Made by a program: the position numbers and the translations under genes. Positions 53,461 through 60,961 of a stretch of 64,000 nt of DNA are shown here, in pieces; position 1 is the stretch's first letter, and each line of letters opens with the position of its first letter. The notes beneath the pieces were generated by a model. The model was not told where the DNA came from, ran no database searches, and saw only the letters and a program-made list of their open reading frames with translations. The stretch covers positions 1 to 64,000 of the forward strand of contig CAZLOS010000012.1 in the NCBI GenBank assembly GCA_964561215.1. The letters run 5' to 3'. This DNA is from JAJFUV01 sp964561215. Lineage in GTDB: Bacteria; Acidobacteriota; Terriglobia; Bryobacterales; Bryobacteraceae.

Positions 53461-55071
53461 ATGGTGAAGGACAACTACGTCATCGGGATTGATTTCGGCA
53501 CCGAGAGCGGGCGCGTGATGCTCGTGCGCGTGGCCGACGGCGAGGAGATCGCGTGGGCGGTGGTTCCTTACCCGAACGGCGTCATGGACCGCCAGTTGCC
53601 TTGCGGCGCGCCGCTGGGGCACGACTGGGCGCTGCAGGATCCGCGCGACTACATCACGGTGCTGAAGGAAGGCGTTCCCAAGGTGATGCGCGAAGCCGGC
53701 ATCGCCGCCGGCCAGGTGCTCGGCATCGGCACGGACTTCACCGCCTGCACCATACTGCCCACGCTTCGCGACGGCACGCCGCTGGCCACCCTGCCTCAGT
53801 ACGCATCCAATCCGCACGCCTGGGTGAAGCTTTGGAAGCATCACGCGGCGCAGCCGGAAGCCGTGCGCATCAACGAAATCGGCGCCGCGCGCAACGAGCC
53901 TGTCATGCGCATGTACAACGGCCGCTACTCGTCGGAGTGGTTCTTCTCGAAGGTGCTGCAGATCGTGGCCGAAGCGCCGGAAATCTACGCGGCGGCCGAG
54001 CGTATCGTCGAAGCCGCGGACTGGATTGTATGGCAAATGATCGGCGAACTGCGCCCGAACGAATGCACGGCCGGCTACAAGGACATGTGGACCAAGGGCG
54101 TCGGCTATCCTTCCAAGGAGTTCTTCGCCGCGCTCGACCCGCGCCTTGAAAACGTCGTCGCCGAAAAGCTCTCGACGGAGTTCTACCTGCTCGGCTCGAA
54201 GGCCGGCGGACTCACGCCCCAGATGGCCGCGCTCACCGGGCTGAACGCCGGAACGCCTGTCGCTGTTGGCAACATCGACGCACACGTGGCCGTGCCGGCC
54301 TGCGGCGTGGTGAAGCCCGGCGTGCTGTGCATGATCATGGGCACGTCGCTCTGCCACATGCTGATGGCGAACGAGAAGCATTTCGTCGAAGGCGTGGCCG
54401 GCGTGGTGGAAGACGGCATCGTGCCGGGTTTCTGGGGTTATGAAGCCGGACAGGCCGCCGTGGGCGACATCTACGCGTGGTTCTTCCGCGCCTTTGGCGC
54501 GAATCCCGATGAAGTCACCGCCAAGGCGTCTCAACTTAAGCCCGGACAAAGCGGTTTGGTGGCGCTCGATTGGTGGAACGGCAACCGTTCCGTGCTGATG
54601 GACGCGGACCTGACGGGGCTGATCCTGGGCATGACGCTTGGCACGCAGCCGGAGGAAATTTACCGCGCTCTGATCGAGGCCACGGCATTCGGCACCTACA
54701 CGGTGATCAAGGCGTTCGAGAAGAAAGGCGTGCCCATCGATCAACTGGTGGCCTGCGGCGGCCTGCCGCAGAAGAGTCCGCTGGTGATGCAGATCTTCGC
54801 CGACGTAACCAATCGTGCCATCCATCTGCCGAAGTCGCTGCAGGCCTCGGGCCTCGGCGCGGCGATGCACGGCGCCGTGGCGGCAGGCGTTTACAGAGAC
54901 ATCGCCGAGGCGGCTGCGAAGATGGCGGGACTGCAGGACCTCTGCTACAAGCCGAACGCTGAAGCGCACGCGGTGTACGAGAAGCTGTACGCCGAATACA
55001 TCACCCTGCACGACTACTTCGGCCGCGGCGCCAACGACGCCATGAAGCGGCTCAAGGCGCTGAAGGGGTGA
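53461..55071 (+). CDS. araB: ribulokinase (FGGY family)
   Basis: 536 residues, the usual ribulokinase length. FGGY-family motifs: IGIDFGTESGRVMLV at the start, IGTDFTACTILP, NEIGAARNEPVMRMYNGRYSSEWFFSKVLQ (cut here into overlapping pieces IGAARNEPVMRMYNGRYSS and FFSKVLQIVAEAP), MIMGTSLCHMLM, GFWGYEAGQAAVGDIYAWF and LVACGGLPQKSPLVMQI. It phosphorylates L-ribulose in arabinose use; the isomerase and epimerase genes are not in the window. TAGGAG lies 5 bases before ATG 53461. It converges with folP with only 16 bases between the two stops. Confidence 0.9.
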   Translation: MVKDNYVIGIDFGTESGRVMLVRVADGEEIAWAVVPYPNGVMDRQLPCGAPLGHDWALQDPRDYITVLKEGVPKVMREAGIAAGQVLGIGTDFTACTILPTLRDGTPLATLPQYASNPHAWVKLWKHHAAQPEAVRINEIGAARNEPVMRMYNGRYSSEWFFSKVLQIVAEAPEIYAAAERIVEAADWIVWQMIGELRPNECTAGYKDMWTKGVGYPSKEFFAALDPRLENVVAEKLSTEFYLLGSKAGGLTPQMAALTGLNAGTPVAVGNIDAHVAVPACGVVKPGVLCMIMGTSLCHMLMANEKHFVEGVAGVVEDGIVPGFWGYEAGQAAVGDIYAWFFRAFGANPDEVTAKASQLKPGQSGLVALDWWNGNRSVLMDADLTGLILGMTLGTQPEEIYRALIEATAFGTYTVIKAFEKKGVPIDQLVACGGLPQKSPLVMQIFADVTNRAIHLPKSLQASGLGAAMHGAVAAGVYRDIAEAAAKMAGLQDLCYKPNAEAHAVYEKLYAEYITLHDYFGRGANDAMKRLKALKG

Positions 55072-55087
55072 CAGGCGCGCCTGCCAG

Positions 55088-55933
55088 CTACGCCATGTAT
55101 TTCACGACGCTGTCGGCCAGGCGGACGGCGGCGGCCATCATCTTCACGTTGTGAACGCGGACCAGGTGCACACCGCGCAGAATCGCGGCGGTGACGGCCG
55201 CGGCGGTGGCATATTCCGTCTCCTCGGCGGTCGGCTGGGCCAGGAAGTGCTTGCGCGAAGGGCCCACCAGCACCGGCAGGTTCAGGCGATTGAACATGTC
55301 CAGGCGCGCCAGGACCTCTGCGTTCTGCTCTTTGCGCTTGCCGAAGCCCAGGCCGGGGTCCAGCACGATACGCGCGTGGTCCACGCCCGAACGAATCACG
55401 CGATGCACCGCGGCTTCGCACTCGTTCACGATGGTTCCCATGACGTCGGGCAGCGGCGGCAGCTTGGCCCAGGTTTCCGGAGCGCCGCGCATGTGATTGA
55501 GGATCAGGCCGGCGTTGTGGTTGGCAACCACCTTCGCCACTTGCGGATCGTACGTCAGGCCAGTCGGATCGTTGATGATCTCGGCTCCCAACTGCAGGAC
55601 CTTTTCAGCTACTCCGGACTTGTAAGTGTCCACCGAGATCGGGATGCCGAGTTTTCCCCGCAGCCGCTTGAGCACCGGTACCAGGCGGCGCAACTCCTCG
55701 GCTTCGCTGACGCGCGGTGAGTCGGGCCGCGTCGATTCGCCGCCAAGGTCGATCAGGTCCGCCCCCTCCTCCTCGAGTTCGATGGCGCGCGCGAAGGCGC
55801 GGTCCGGATCGAGATAGAGGCCGCCGTCAGAGAACGAATCCGGGGTGACGTTGAGGATGGCCACCAGCAACGTGCGGTCCCCCAACTGCAGGCTGCGCTC
55901 TTTAAGCCGCCATTCGTAACGTTTTCTCGCCAT
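55088..55933 (-). CDS. folP: dihydropteroate synthase
   Basis: 281 residues from ATG 55933, 4 bases after tyrS. It joins p-aminobenzoate to the pterin diphosphate in folate synthesis. Motifs: AILNVTPDSFSDGGLYLDP (signature 1), DLIDLGGESTRPDSPRVS (signature 2), ISVDTYKSGVAEKVL, INDPTGL, LNHMRGAPETW, VLDPGLGFGKRKEQN and LVGPSRKHFL. All substrate-binding elements are present. The product is cytosolic. The gene is cotranscribed with tyrS, an unrelated housekeeping gene. Confidence 0.95.
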   Translation of the reverse strand: MARKRYEWRLKERSLQLGDRTLLVAILNVTPDSFSDGGLYLDPDRAFARAIELEEEGADLIDLGGESTRPDSPRVSEAEELRRLVPVLKRLRGKLGIPISVDTYKSGVAEKVLQLGAEIINDPTGLTYDPQVAKVVANHNAGLILNHMRGAPETWAKLPPLPDVMGTIVNECEAAVHRVIRSGVDHARIVLDPGLGFGKRKEQNAEVLARLDMFNRLNLPVLVGPSRKHFLAQPTAEETEYATAAAVTAAILRGVHLVRVHNVKMMAAAVRLADSVVKYMA

Positions 55934-55937
55934 GGTT

Positions 55938-57143
55938 TTATGCCACCACAACCCGGCAGAACTTCCTGCCGAGCCGCAAGGTGTGCTCACCGGATGTTAC
56001 CATCTGCTGCGGCGCGGAGGCCCGTTCGTGATTCAGTTCGACGGCGCCCTCCTTGACTTTGCGCGCCGCCTCGCTGACGCTGGCGGCAAGGCAAGTGTGC
56101 GCCAGAAGCTTGTCCAGCCGCATGGCGCCCGCGACGGAGAACGATTGCATGTCGGCCGGATCCTCGCCGCGGCGAACCACACGGGTAAACTCGCTGGCCG
56201 CGCGCGCGGCGTCGGCACTCGAATGGAAATCGGTAATGATCAGGCGCGCCAGGTCCATCTTGGCCTCCATCGGATGCAACCCGCCGGAAGCGACGTGCGC
56301 GCGCAGTTGCGCGATCTCGGCCATGCTCTTGTCGGTGAGCAACTCGTAGTAGCGGAACATCAGGTCGTCGCTGATGCTCATGAGCTTCTTGAACATCTCC
56401 TCGGGCGGTTCGGCGATGCCGACGTAGTTGCCGAGCGACTTGGACATCTTGTTCACGCCGTCCAACCCTTCGAGCAGCGGCGTGGTGCCCACGATCTGCG
56501 GTTTCTGGCCGTAGTCGCGCTGGATCTCGCGGCCCACCAGGAGGTTGAACTTCTGATCCGTGCCGCCTAGTTCGACATCCGACTCCAAGGCCACTGAATC
56601 GTAGGCCTGCGCCAGTGGATACAGCAACTCATGAACGGAGATCGGAGTGTTCTCCTTGAAGCGCTTGGCGAAGTCGTCGCGCTCCAGCAGGCGTGCCACC
56701 GTGTACTTGGCGGCCAGCCGGATCATGCCCTGGAAGTCCAGCTTGAGGAGCCAGTCGCTATTGAAGCGGACCTCCGTCCTGGCCTTGTCCAGCACTTTGA
56801 ACACTTGCGCCTTGTACGTCTCGGCGTTGCGCTCGACCTCCGCGAAGGTCATGGGTGGGCGCGACGCGTTGCGTCCGGTCGGATCGCCGATCAGCGCGGT
56901 GCCGGCTCCGATCACGAAAATCGCCGTGTGGCCAAGATCCTGGAAATGCTTCATCTTGCGCAGGAGCACGGTGTGGCCCAGGTGCAGATCCGGGGCCGTA
57001 GGGTCGAAGCCTGCCTTCACACGCAAGGGACGGCCGGTCTTGGCGCATTCGGCCAATCTCTCCCGCAAATCCTCTTCGCGAATCAGTTCGGCGAGGCCCT
57101 TCTTTATATAGGAAACCTGTTCATCGATCGGTGGAAAGGGCAC
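55938..57143 (-). CDS. tyrS: tyrosyl-tRNA synthetase
   Basis: 401 residues. It charges tRNA-Tyr with tyrosine. Class I signatures HLGHT (HIGH-type, in PTAPDLHLGHTVLLRKM) and KMSKSLGNYVG (KMSKS) are present, and the C-terminal S4 RNA-binding domain reads MRLDKLLAHTCLAAS. Start GTG 57143 gives VPFPPIDEQVSYIKKGL, the common start of this family's longer (TyrZ-like) branch; the open frame extends further upstream without motif. Its start lies only 7 bases from the earliest start of the divergent membrane protein gene. Confidence 0.94.
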   Translation of the reverse strand: MPFPPIDEQVSYIKKGLAELIREEDLRERLAECAKTGRPLRVKAGFDPTAPDLHLGHTVLLRKMKHFQDLGHTAIFVIGAGTALIGDPTGRNASRPPMTFAEVERNAETYKAQVFKVLDKARTEVRFNSDWLLKLDFQGMIRLAAKYTVARLLERDDFAKRFKENTPISVHELLYPLAQAYDSVALESDVELGGTDQKFNLLVGREIQRDYGQKPQIVGTTPLLEGLDGVNKMSKSLGNYVGIAEPPEEMFKKLMSISDDLMFRYYELLTDKSMAEIAQLRAHVASGGLHPMEAKMDLARLIITDFHSSADAARAASEFTRVVRRGEDPADMQSFSVAGAMRLDKLLAHTCLAASVSEAARKVKEGAVELNHERASAPQQMVTSGEHTLRLGRKFCRVVVA

Positions 57144-57150
57144 TTTACTA

Positions 57151-59259
57151 TTGTACGATTGGAAGGTTGTGCTTTGCGGCGAAACGCGGTGGAAAAAGGG
57201 AAATTGGATATGGTTCACATGGTTGGCGGCGTTCCTGGCGCTCACCGCGAAGCCACTACTTTGGCATTTCGAGTACTTTAAGAGTCCCGGACCTCAGTTT
57301 TACAAGCTGCTCATGGTAGGACTGCCGGTGTCTGCCGTGGCGGTCGCGGTGTACACGCGGGTTCGCCGGCGGGCACTTTGGCGCTACGAACCCGTGATTC
57401 TGGCCGGAGTTCTGGCAGCGGCAGCCCTCGCCTACGAACCGGCTGCCACGCTGGTCTCGGTGAGTATGCTTGTCGCGGCCTACGCGACGGGCAGCACCCT
57501 GCGGCGGCGGCTGTGCCTGGAAGCCGGAGATCCCGCCGGCGACGTTGCAATCGCGGCAGCGGCGGGTTTCGCGCTGTTCTCCTGGCTTCTGTTCTGGGTG
57601 GGCCTCGCGCGCCTGTATTACCCGGCAACGTTCGTGCTTCTCATCGCGATCTCTTGCGTCCTATGGCGCCGCGAGATTCCCATTCTGGCGCGCGCCTTCC
57701 ACAGCTTGTGGAAGAACTGGGGTGCGGACGCCGAACTGAGCCGGCCGCTCGCCGGTACGCTGGCGGTGTTTGGGGCGGTGCTCGCCGTATTGTCGGCAAT
57801 GGTCGTGCTTGCGCCAAGCGTGGCATTCGACGCGCTCAAGATGCACCTCACGCTGGCCGCCACCTCTGCGCGGCAACACTCGCTGGCGCCGCTCACCTTC
57901 CTTGACTACTCGTACTTCCCGCAAGGCACCGAGGTGTTGATGGCGGCGGCGTATTCCCTCGCGGGCCAACCCGGCGCGCAGATGCTGCCTGCCGTCTTTT
58001 TCGCGCTCTTGCTGCTCCTGCTCGTCAGCATTCTCCGGCGCGTCGGGATGGACCGGTTGGGAACGCTGGCGGGCACAACGGTGGCCGCGTCGATGCCGTT
58101 CCTGCACTGGACCGGGAGCGTCGCGAACAATGACGCGGCGCTGGCATTGTATCAGTTGGCCGCCGTGGACGCGTATCTTCGTTGGGAAAAGAGCGGGCGC
58201 TTCCGTTGGATCTGGCTGGGCACGTTTCTGCTTGCCGCGAGTTTCAGCGTGAAGCACGTAGCGCTGCTGGGCGGCGTAGCTATCGGCCTGTTGTATCTGC
58301 ATGCCGTTTGGAGCGAGCGACGAAGGCTGCGCGCACTGGCAGCGCTTGCGCTGATTTTCTGCGCGTTCGGCCTGTGCTGGCACGTCCGCGCCTGGTGGCT
58401 TACTGGTAATCCTGTCTACCCGGAGCGGCTGAGCCACAGCGTCAGCATACAAACGCAAGTTACGCCTGCAATGCGCAAGTTCACCCGCCCCTGGCGCCTT
58501 CTTTACAACGGGAAGGCGTTTTTCGAATCTCCGCTGGAGTATCCCATGGGCGCGGTCCTGCTGCTGTCGCTGCCAGCCTGGTTGCTGGTCCGCCAGCGGA
58601 TATCGTCCAGCGGTGAGAGAGCATGCCTGGTGTTCATCGCGATTACGCTGACGTATTGGATTTACCACATACCCGCACTGCGCTACGCCGCCGCGCCGCT
58701 GGCGTTGCTGGCGGCGCTGACGGCAGCGCGGCTGCCTGCACTGGCCGGCTCGTACGGGCGCTGGACAAGCGCATCCGTGACCGCGGCGCTGGCTTATGCG
58801 CTCCTGTTCGGGGTGTGCGGTGCCCTGATCGTGGAGGTGAATGGACCGCAACTGGACTACTTCCGGCGCCGCCTGGACAAGGCTGGCTACCTTAGAGAGG
58901 CGCTGCGCACCTACGGATCAATCGATTTCCTCCAGGGGGTGGCACGGCCAGGCGAGCGGGTATTCGGTGTCGGCAACTGCTCGTATGCGTACGTCCCGGA
59001 ACCGGCCGATATGCAGTGCTACATGAACCGCAACCGGATTTACACGGAAGCCGATGCTGAAACGGTTCGTATGCGATTGGTTCTTGGGGGTTTCCGCTAT
59101 CTCATCGTGCCACGAGATAGGGCGGGAGACGCGATCCTGCGGGCTGCCGGGCCATCGCTCGAACCCGCGCCCGCCTACCAGGACGCTTACTTCGCCGTCT
59201 ACCGGGTGCCGCTCTCGCCCCTGGGCGTGTCGCACTCGCAGCAATCGCTGCAGCGGTGA
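57151..59259 (+). CDS. polytopic GT-C-like membrane protein (GT39/DUF-type)
   Basis: Up to 702 residues with about 13 hydrophobic segments. The part SVAFDALKMHLTLAATSARQ and LDYSYFPQGTEVLMAAAYS resembles the loop of GT-C transferases such as ArnT/PMT relatives; later AWWLTGNPVYPERL fits the same group. The last 100 residues are soluble. The start is unsure: TTG 57151 or GTG 57169, both almost on top of the tyrS start on the other strand. It probably transfers a lipid-linked sugar to a protein or glycan on the outer face. Its stop overlaps the end of a minus-strand Cys-rich gene by 61 bases. Confidence 0.7.
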   Translation: MYDWKVVLCGETRWKKGNWIWFTWLAAFLALTAKPLLWHFEYFKSPGPQFYKLLMVGLPVSAVAVAVYTRVRRRALWRYEPVILAGVLAAAALAYEPAATLVSVSMLVAAYATGSTLRRRLCLEAGDPAGDVAIAAAAGFALFSWLLFWVGLARLYYPATFVLLIAISCVLWRREIPILARAFHSLWKNWGADAELSRPLAGTLAVFGAVLAVLSAMVVLAPSVAFDALKMHLTLAATSARQHSLAPLTFLDYSYFPQGTEVLMAAAYSLAGQPGAQMLPAVFFALLLLLLVSILRRVGMDRLGTLAGTTVAASMPFLHWTGSVANNDAALALYQLAAVDAYLRWEKSGRFRWIWLGTFLLAASFSVKHVALLGGVAIGLLYLHAVWSERRRLRALAALALIFCAFGLCWHVRAWWLTGNPVYPERLSHSVSIQTQVTPAMRKFTRPWRLLYNGKAFFESPLEYPMGAVLLLSLPAWLLVRQRISSSGERACLVFIAITLTYWIYHIPALRYAAAPLALLAALTAARLPALAGSYGRWTSASVTAALAYALLFGVCGALIVEVNGPQLDYFRRRLDKAGYLREALRTYGSIDFLQGVARPGERVFGVGNCSYAYVPEPADMQCYMNRNRIYTEADAETVRMRLVLGGFRYLIVPRDRAGDAILRAAGPSLEPAPAYQDAYFAVYRVPLSPLGVSHSQQSLQR

Positions 59260-59372
59260 CACTTATCGCACAGGTGATTCGGGCAGGCGTCCTTGGTGCA
59301 GTAGACGCAGATCTCGGTGGACGGCTCGCCGCAGATGCTGCAGGAAAAGACCGGCGCCGTAGTTTCGTTCAC
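59199..59372 (-). CDS. small cysteine-rich zinc-binding-like protein, 57 residues
   Basis: GTG 59372 overlaps the TGA of the upstream gene (GTGA), so translation is coupled to it. The product holds ten cysteines and one histidine in 57 residues: CSICG, CVYCTKDACPNHLCDKC and CSDCCEC, arranged like two treble-clef or B-box-type zinc sites. It might bind nucleic acid or another protein. It ends inside the 3' end of the convergent membrane protein gene. I recognise no named family. The dense, regular CxxC spacing makes chance unlikely. Confidence 0.7.
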   Translation of the reverse strand: MNETTAPVFSCSICGEPSTEICVYCTKDACPNHLCDKCHRCSDCCECDTPRGESGTR

Positions 59373-59971
59373 TTTTGTCCCGCCTTCCTTGCGGGCGCGG
59401 CGGCGGCCCGCGGCTGGCGGAGTATGTTCGCCCGGCATCGCTGCGCCTCTTGGTTGACTACCTGGAACTCCTGCTCCTTGGTCTGAGCCAACTCGAGCAG
59501 GTAAACGCGCAGTCTTTCCCGGTTCCCCGAATTCTCCGCCATGACTCCCTGGATGAGGTCGGCAACAGCCGGGTTCTGATACTTGCGGACCCCTCCAGCG
59601 AGCGATTCGAGCAAAGACTCGAAGGAGCCTAGTCGCAGAAACGTATCCAGCGCGAAAGTGAGCCGTTCCGGCTCCCTGGCAAGGTTGTCGGCCGAGGTCT
59701 TCATGTGTTCAAGGCTCGTCCTGGTGGAATTCCACTGGGCGATGTAAGCCTCGGGCGCGCCTTTGGCGACCCATTCTTTCGGGTTCACCTGATCCAGAAG
59801 CGGTTTCAGCCGCTGGCACTGCGCGGTCACGGCCTGGATCGTCTTGCGGATCTCCCATTCCGGAACAAAGCCCCCCTGTTGGGCGGCTGACGGCAATGCG
59901 ACGGCGAACATAGCCGGCAGAAGAAGAAGCGGCAGGCGGACGAATCTTGGTCTAGGCATGGAACAGTGCAT
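59369..59971 (-). CDS. secreted protein of unknown function, 200 residues
   Basis: Signal peptide with a long hydrophobic core (FVRLPLLLLPAMFAVALP) ending in SAAQQ. The mature part is mostly helical: VPEWEIRKTIQAVTAQCQRL, WNSTRTSLEHMKTSADNLA, ERLRVYLLELAQTKEQEFQV, with two cysteines. No domain recognised. An internal ATG four codons in (59959) is an alternative start. It lies 21 bases downstream of the FecR-domain gene and is coupled to the Cys-rich protein by GTGA, so the three form one transcription unit. The helical, periplasmic nature suggests a structural or chaperone-like role, which is only a guess. Confidence 0.7.
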   Translation of the reverse strand: MHCSMPRPRFVRLPLLLLPAMFAVALPSAAQQGGFVPEWEIRKTIQAVTAQCQRLKPLLDQVNPKEWVAKGAPEAYIAQWNSTRTSLEHMKTSADNLAREPERLTFALDTFLRLGSFESLLESLAGGVRKYQNPAVADLIQGVMAENSGNRERLRVYLLELAQTKEQEFQVVNQEAQRCRANILRQPRAAAAPARKAGQK

Positions 59972-59992
59972 CTAACCGCTAGTTTCGCACGC

Positions 59993-60790
59993 TCAGTCCT
60001 GGGGTGGCGGAGGAGGATCGGAGGGGGGCGGAGGAGGCGGCGTCCCGGTGTCCACATCGCCGGGCAGCGGCGCGCTTCCGCCGGCGGTTCCAGTACCCGC
60101 GCCCGGAATTCCCCCACCCGTGCGGGGCGTACGGTAAACCAGGGTGTAGAGCGCGTCCCGCAACGAGCGGAAGGCGTACTTGACGGCGGAGCCCTTGTCG
60201 ATAAGCTTGTTCGCCAGCGGTTCGTTCTTATACACCCGGAGATACTCGCCGGAGTTCACCAGCTTGGGGTCGCCTCGCGGCAGAAGGCGATGCTGCACCG
60301 CAACTTGGCCCTCTTCCACCAATACCAGCGTGGTGTCGTCCTCGTCCTCGAGCGAAACATGGAAAGTGGTGCCGCGGACGCTGATGACGGCGGTGGGCGT
60401 ATGCACCCGGTTGTGGTTGGGCAGCCCGCCGGGTTTCTGGATGTGTACTTTGATGCGGCCAAGCCACAAATCGATGAGGTCTTTCCAGTTGCCGGGGGTG
60501 CTGCGGAAGGTCACGCGAGAGTTGGGGTACACCTCGAAAGTGCTTCCGTCGGAAACCTCGAAGACCGCAAAACCGTCCGCACCACTGATGACCATCTGTT
60601 GCGGCTGCACCCAGGAGCCCACGTTCAGCGCCCAGGGCACCGAGTCCCGAAGAACGGAGACCTGCCCGGTGACGACCACAACCTTGGCCGCTCCCGGCGC
60701 GCCGGCCCAGGGGACCTCGGCGGCACACACGCCCGCCAGTGCCGCAACCAGCAGCATTCCGAGCGCCGGACTGAGACGCCATCGCCTCAT
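59993..60790 (-). CDS. secreted FecR-domain protein with proline-rich tail
   Basis: About 265 residues. Signal peptide (LSPALGMLLVAALAGVCAAE), then a FecR-type beta domain: VVVTGQVSVLRDSVPWALNV, ISGADGFAVFEVSDGSTFEV, NSRVTFRST, HTPTAVISVRGTTFHVSLE, TTLVLVEEGQVAV. The C-terminus is Gly/Pro-rich (GTPPPPPPSDPPPPPQD) and likely disordered. FecR domains in secreted proteins without a TonB context are common in soil bacteria and bind ligands or other proteins. ATG 60790 follows GGAAG; a GTG one codon earlier is equally possible. First gene of the unit that continues with the 200-residue secreted protein. Confidence 0.85.
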   Translation of the reverse strand: MRRWRLSPALGMLLVAALAGVCAAEVPWAGAPGAAKVVVVTGQVSVLRDSVPWALNVGSWVQPQQMVISGADGFAVFEVSDGSTFEVYPNSRVTFRSTPGNWKDLIDLWLGRIKVHIQKPGGLPNHNRVHTPTAVISVRGTTFHVSLEDEDDTTLVLVEEGQVAVQHRLLPRGDPKLVNSGEYLRVYKNEPLANKLIDKGSAVKYAFRSLRDALYTLVYRTPRTGGGIPGAGTGTAGGSAPLPGDVDTGTPPPPPPSDPPPPPQD

Positions 60791-60793
60791 CAC

Positions 60794-60961
60794 GCACTTC
60801 CACCTTTTGGGGACACTTCGTGCCCCCTCAGCAGAAACTTAGTCTACCACCAAAAGTGCTGAGCAAGTAGGTGTCCGTAACAGAAAAGTCGGCAACTCCG
60901 TCTGAAATCAACAGGTGCTCAGGGAAATGGCCGATAGAAGAGGGTAGAATAGACACAGCAG
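60794..60961. promoter_or_regulatory. divergent promoter region between the FecR-domain and Asp-box genes
   Basis: 168 bases between two divergent secreted-protein genes. A TAGAAT at 60945-60950 could be a -10 for the plus-strand gene, with a leader of only about 5-10 bases. A small hairpin (GGGGACAC-TTC-GTGCCCC, one mismatch) lies near the FecR-side ribosome site at 60811-60830. No clear -35 for either direction. Confidence 0.35.
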
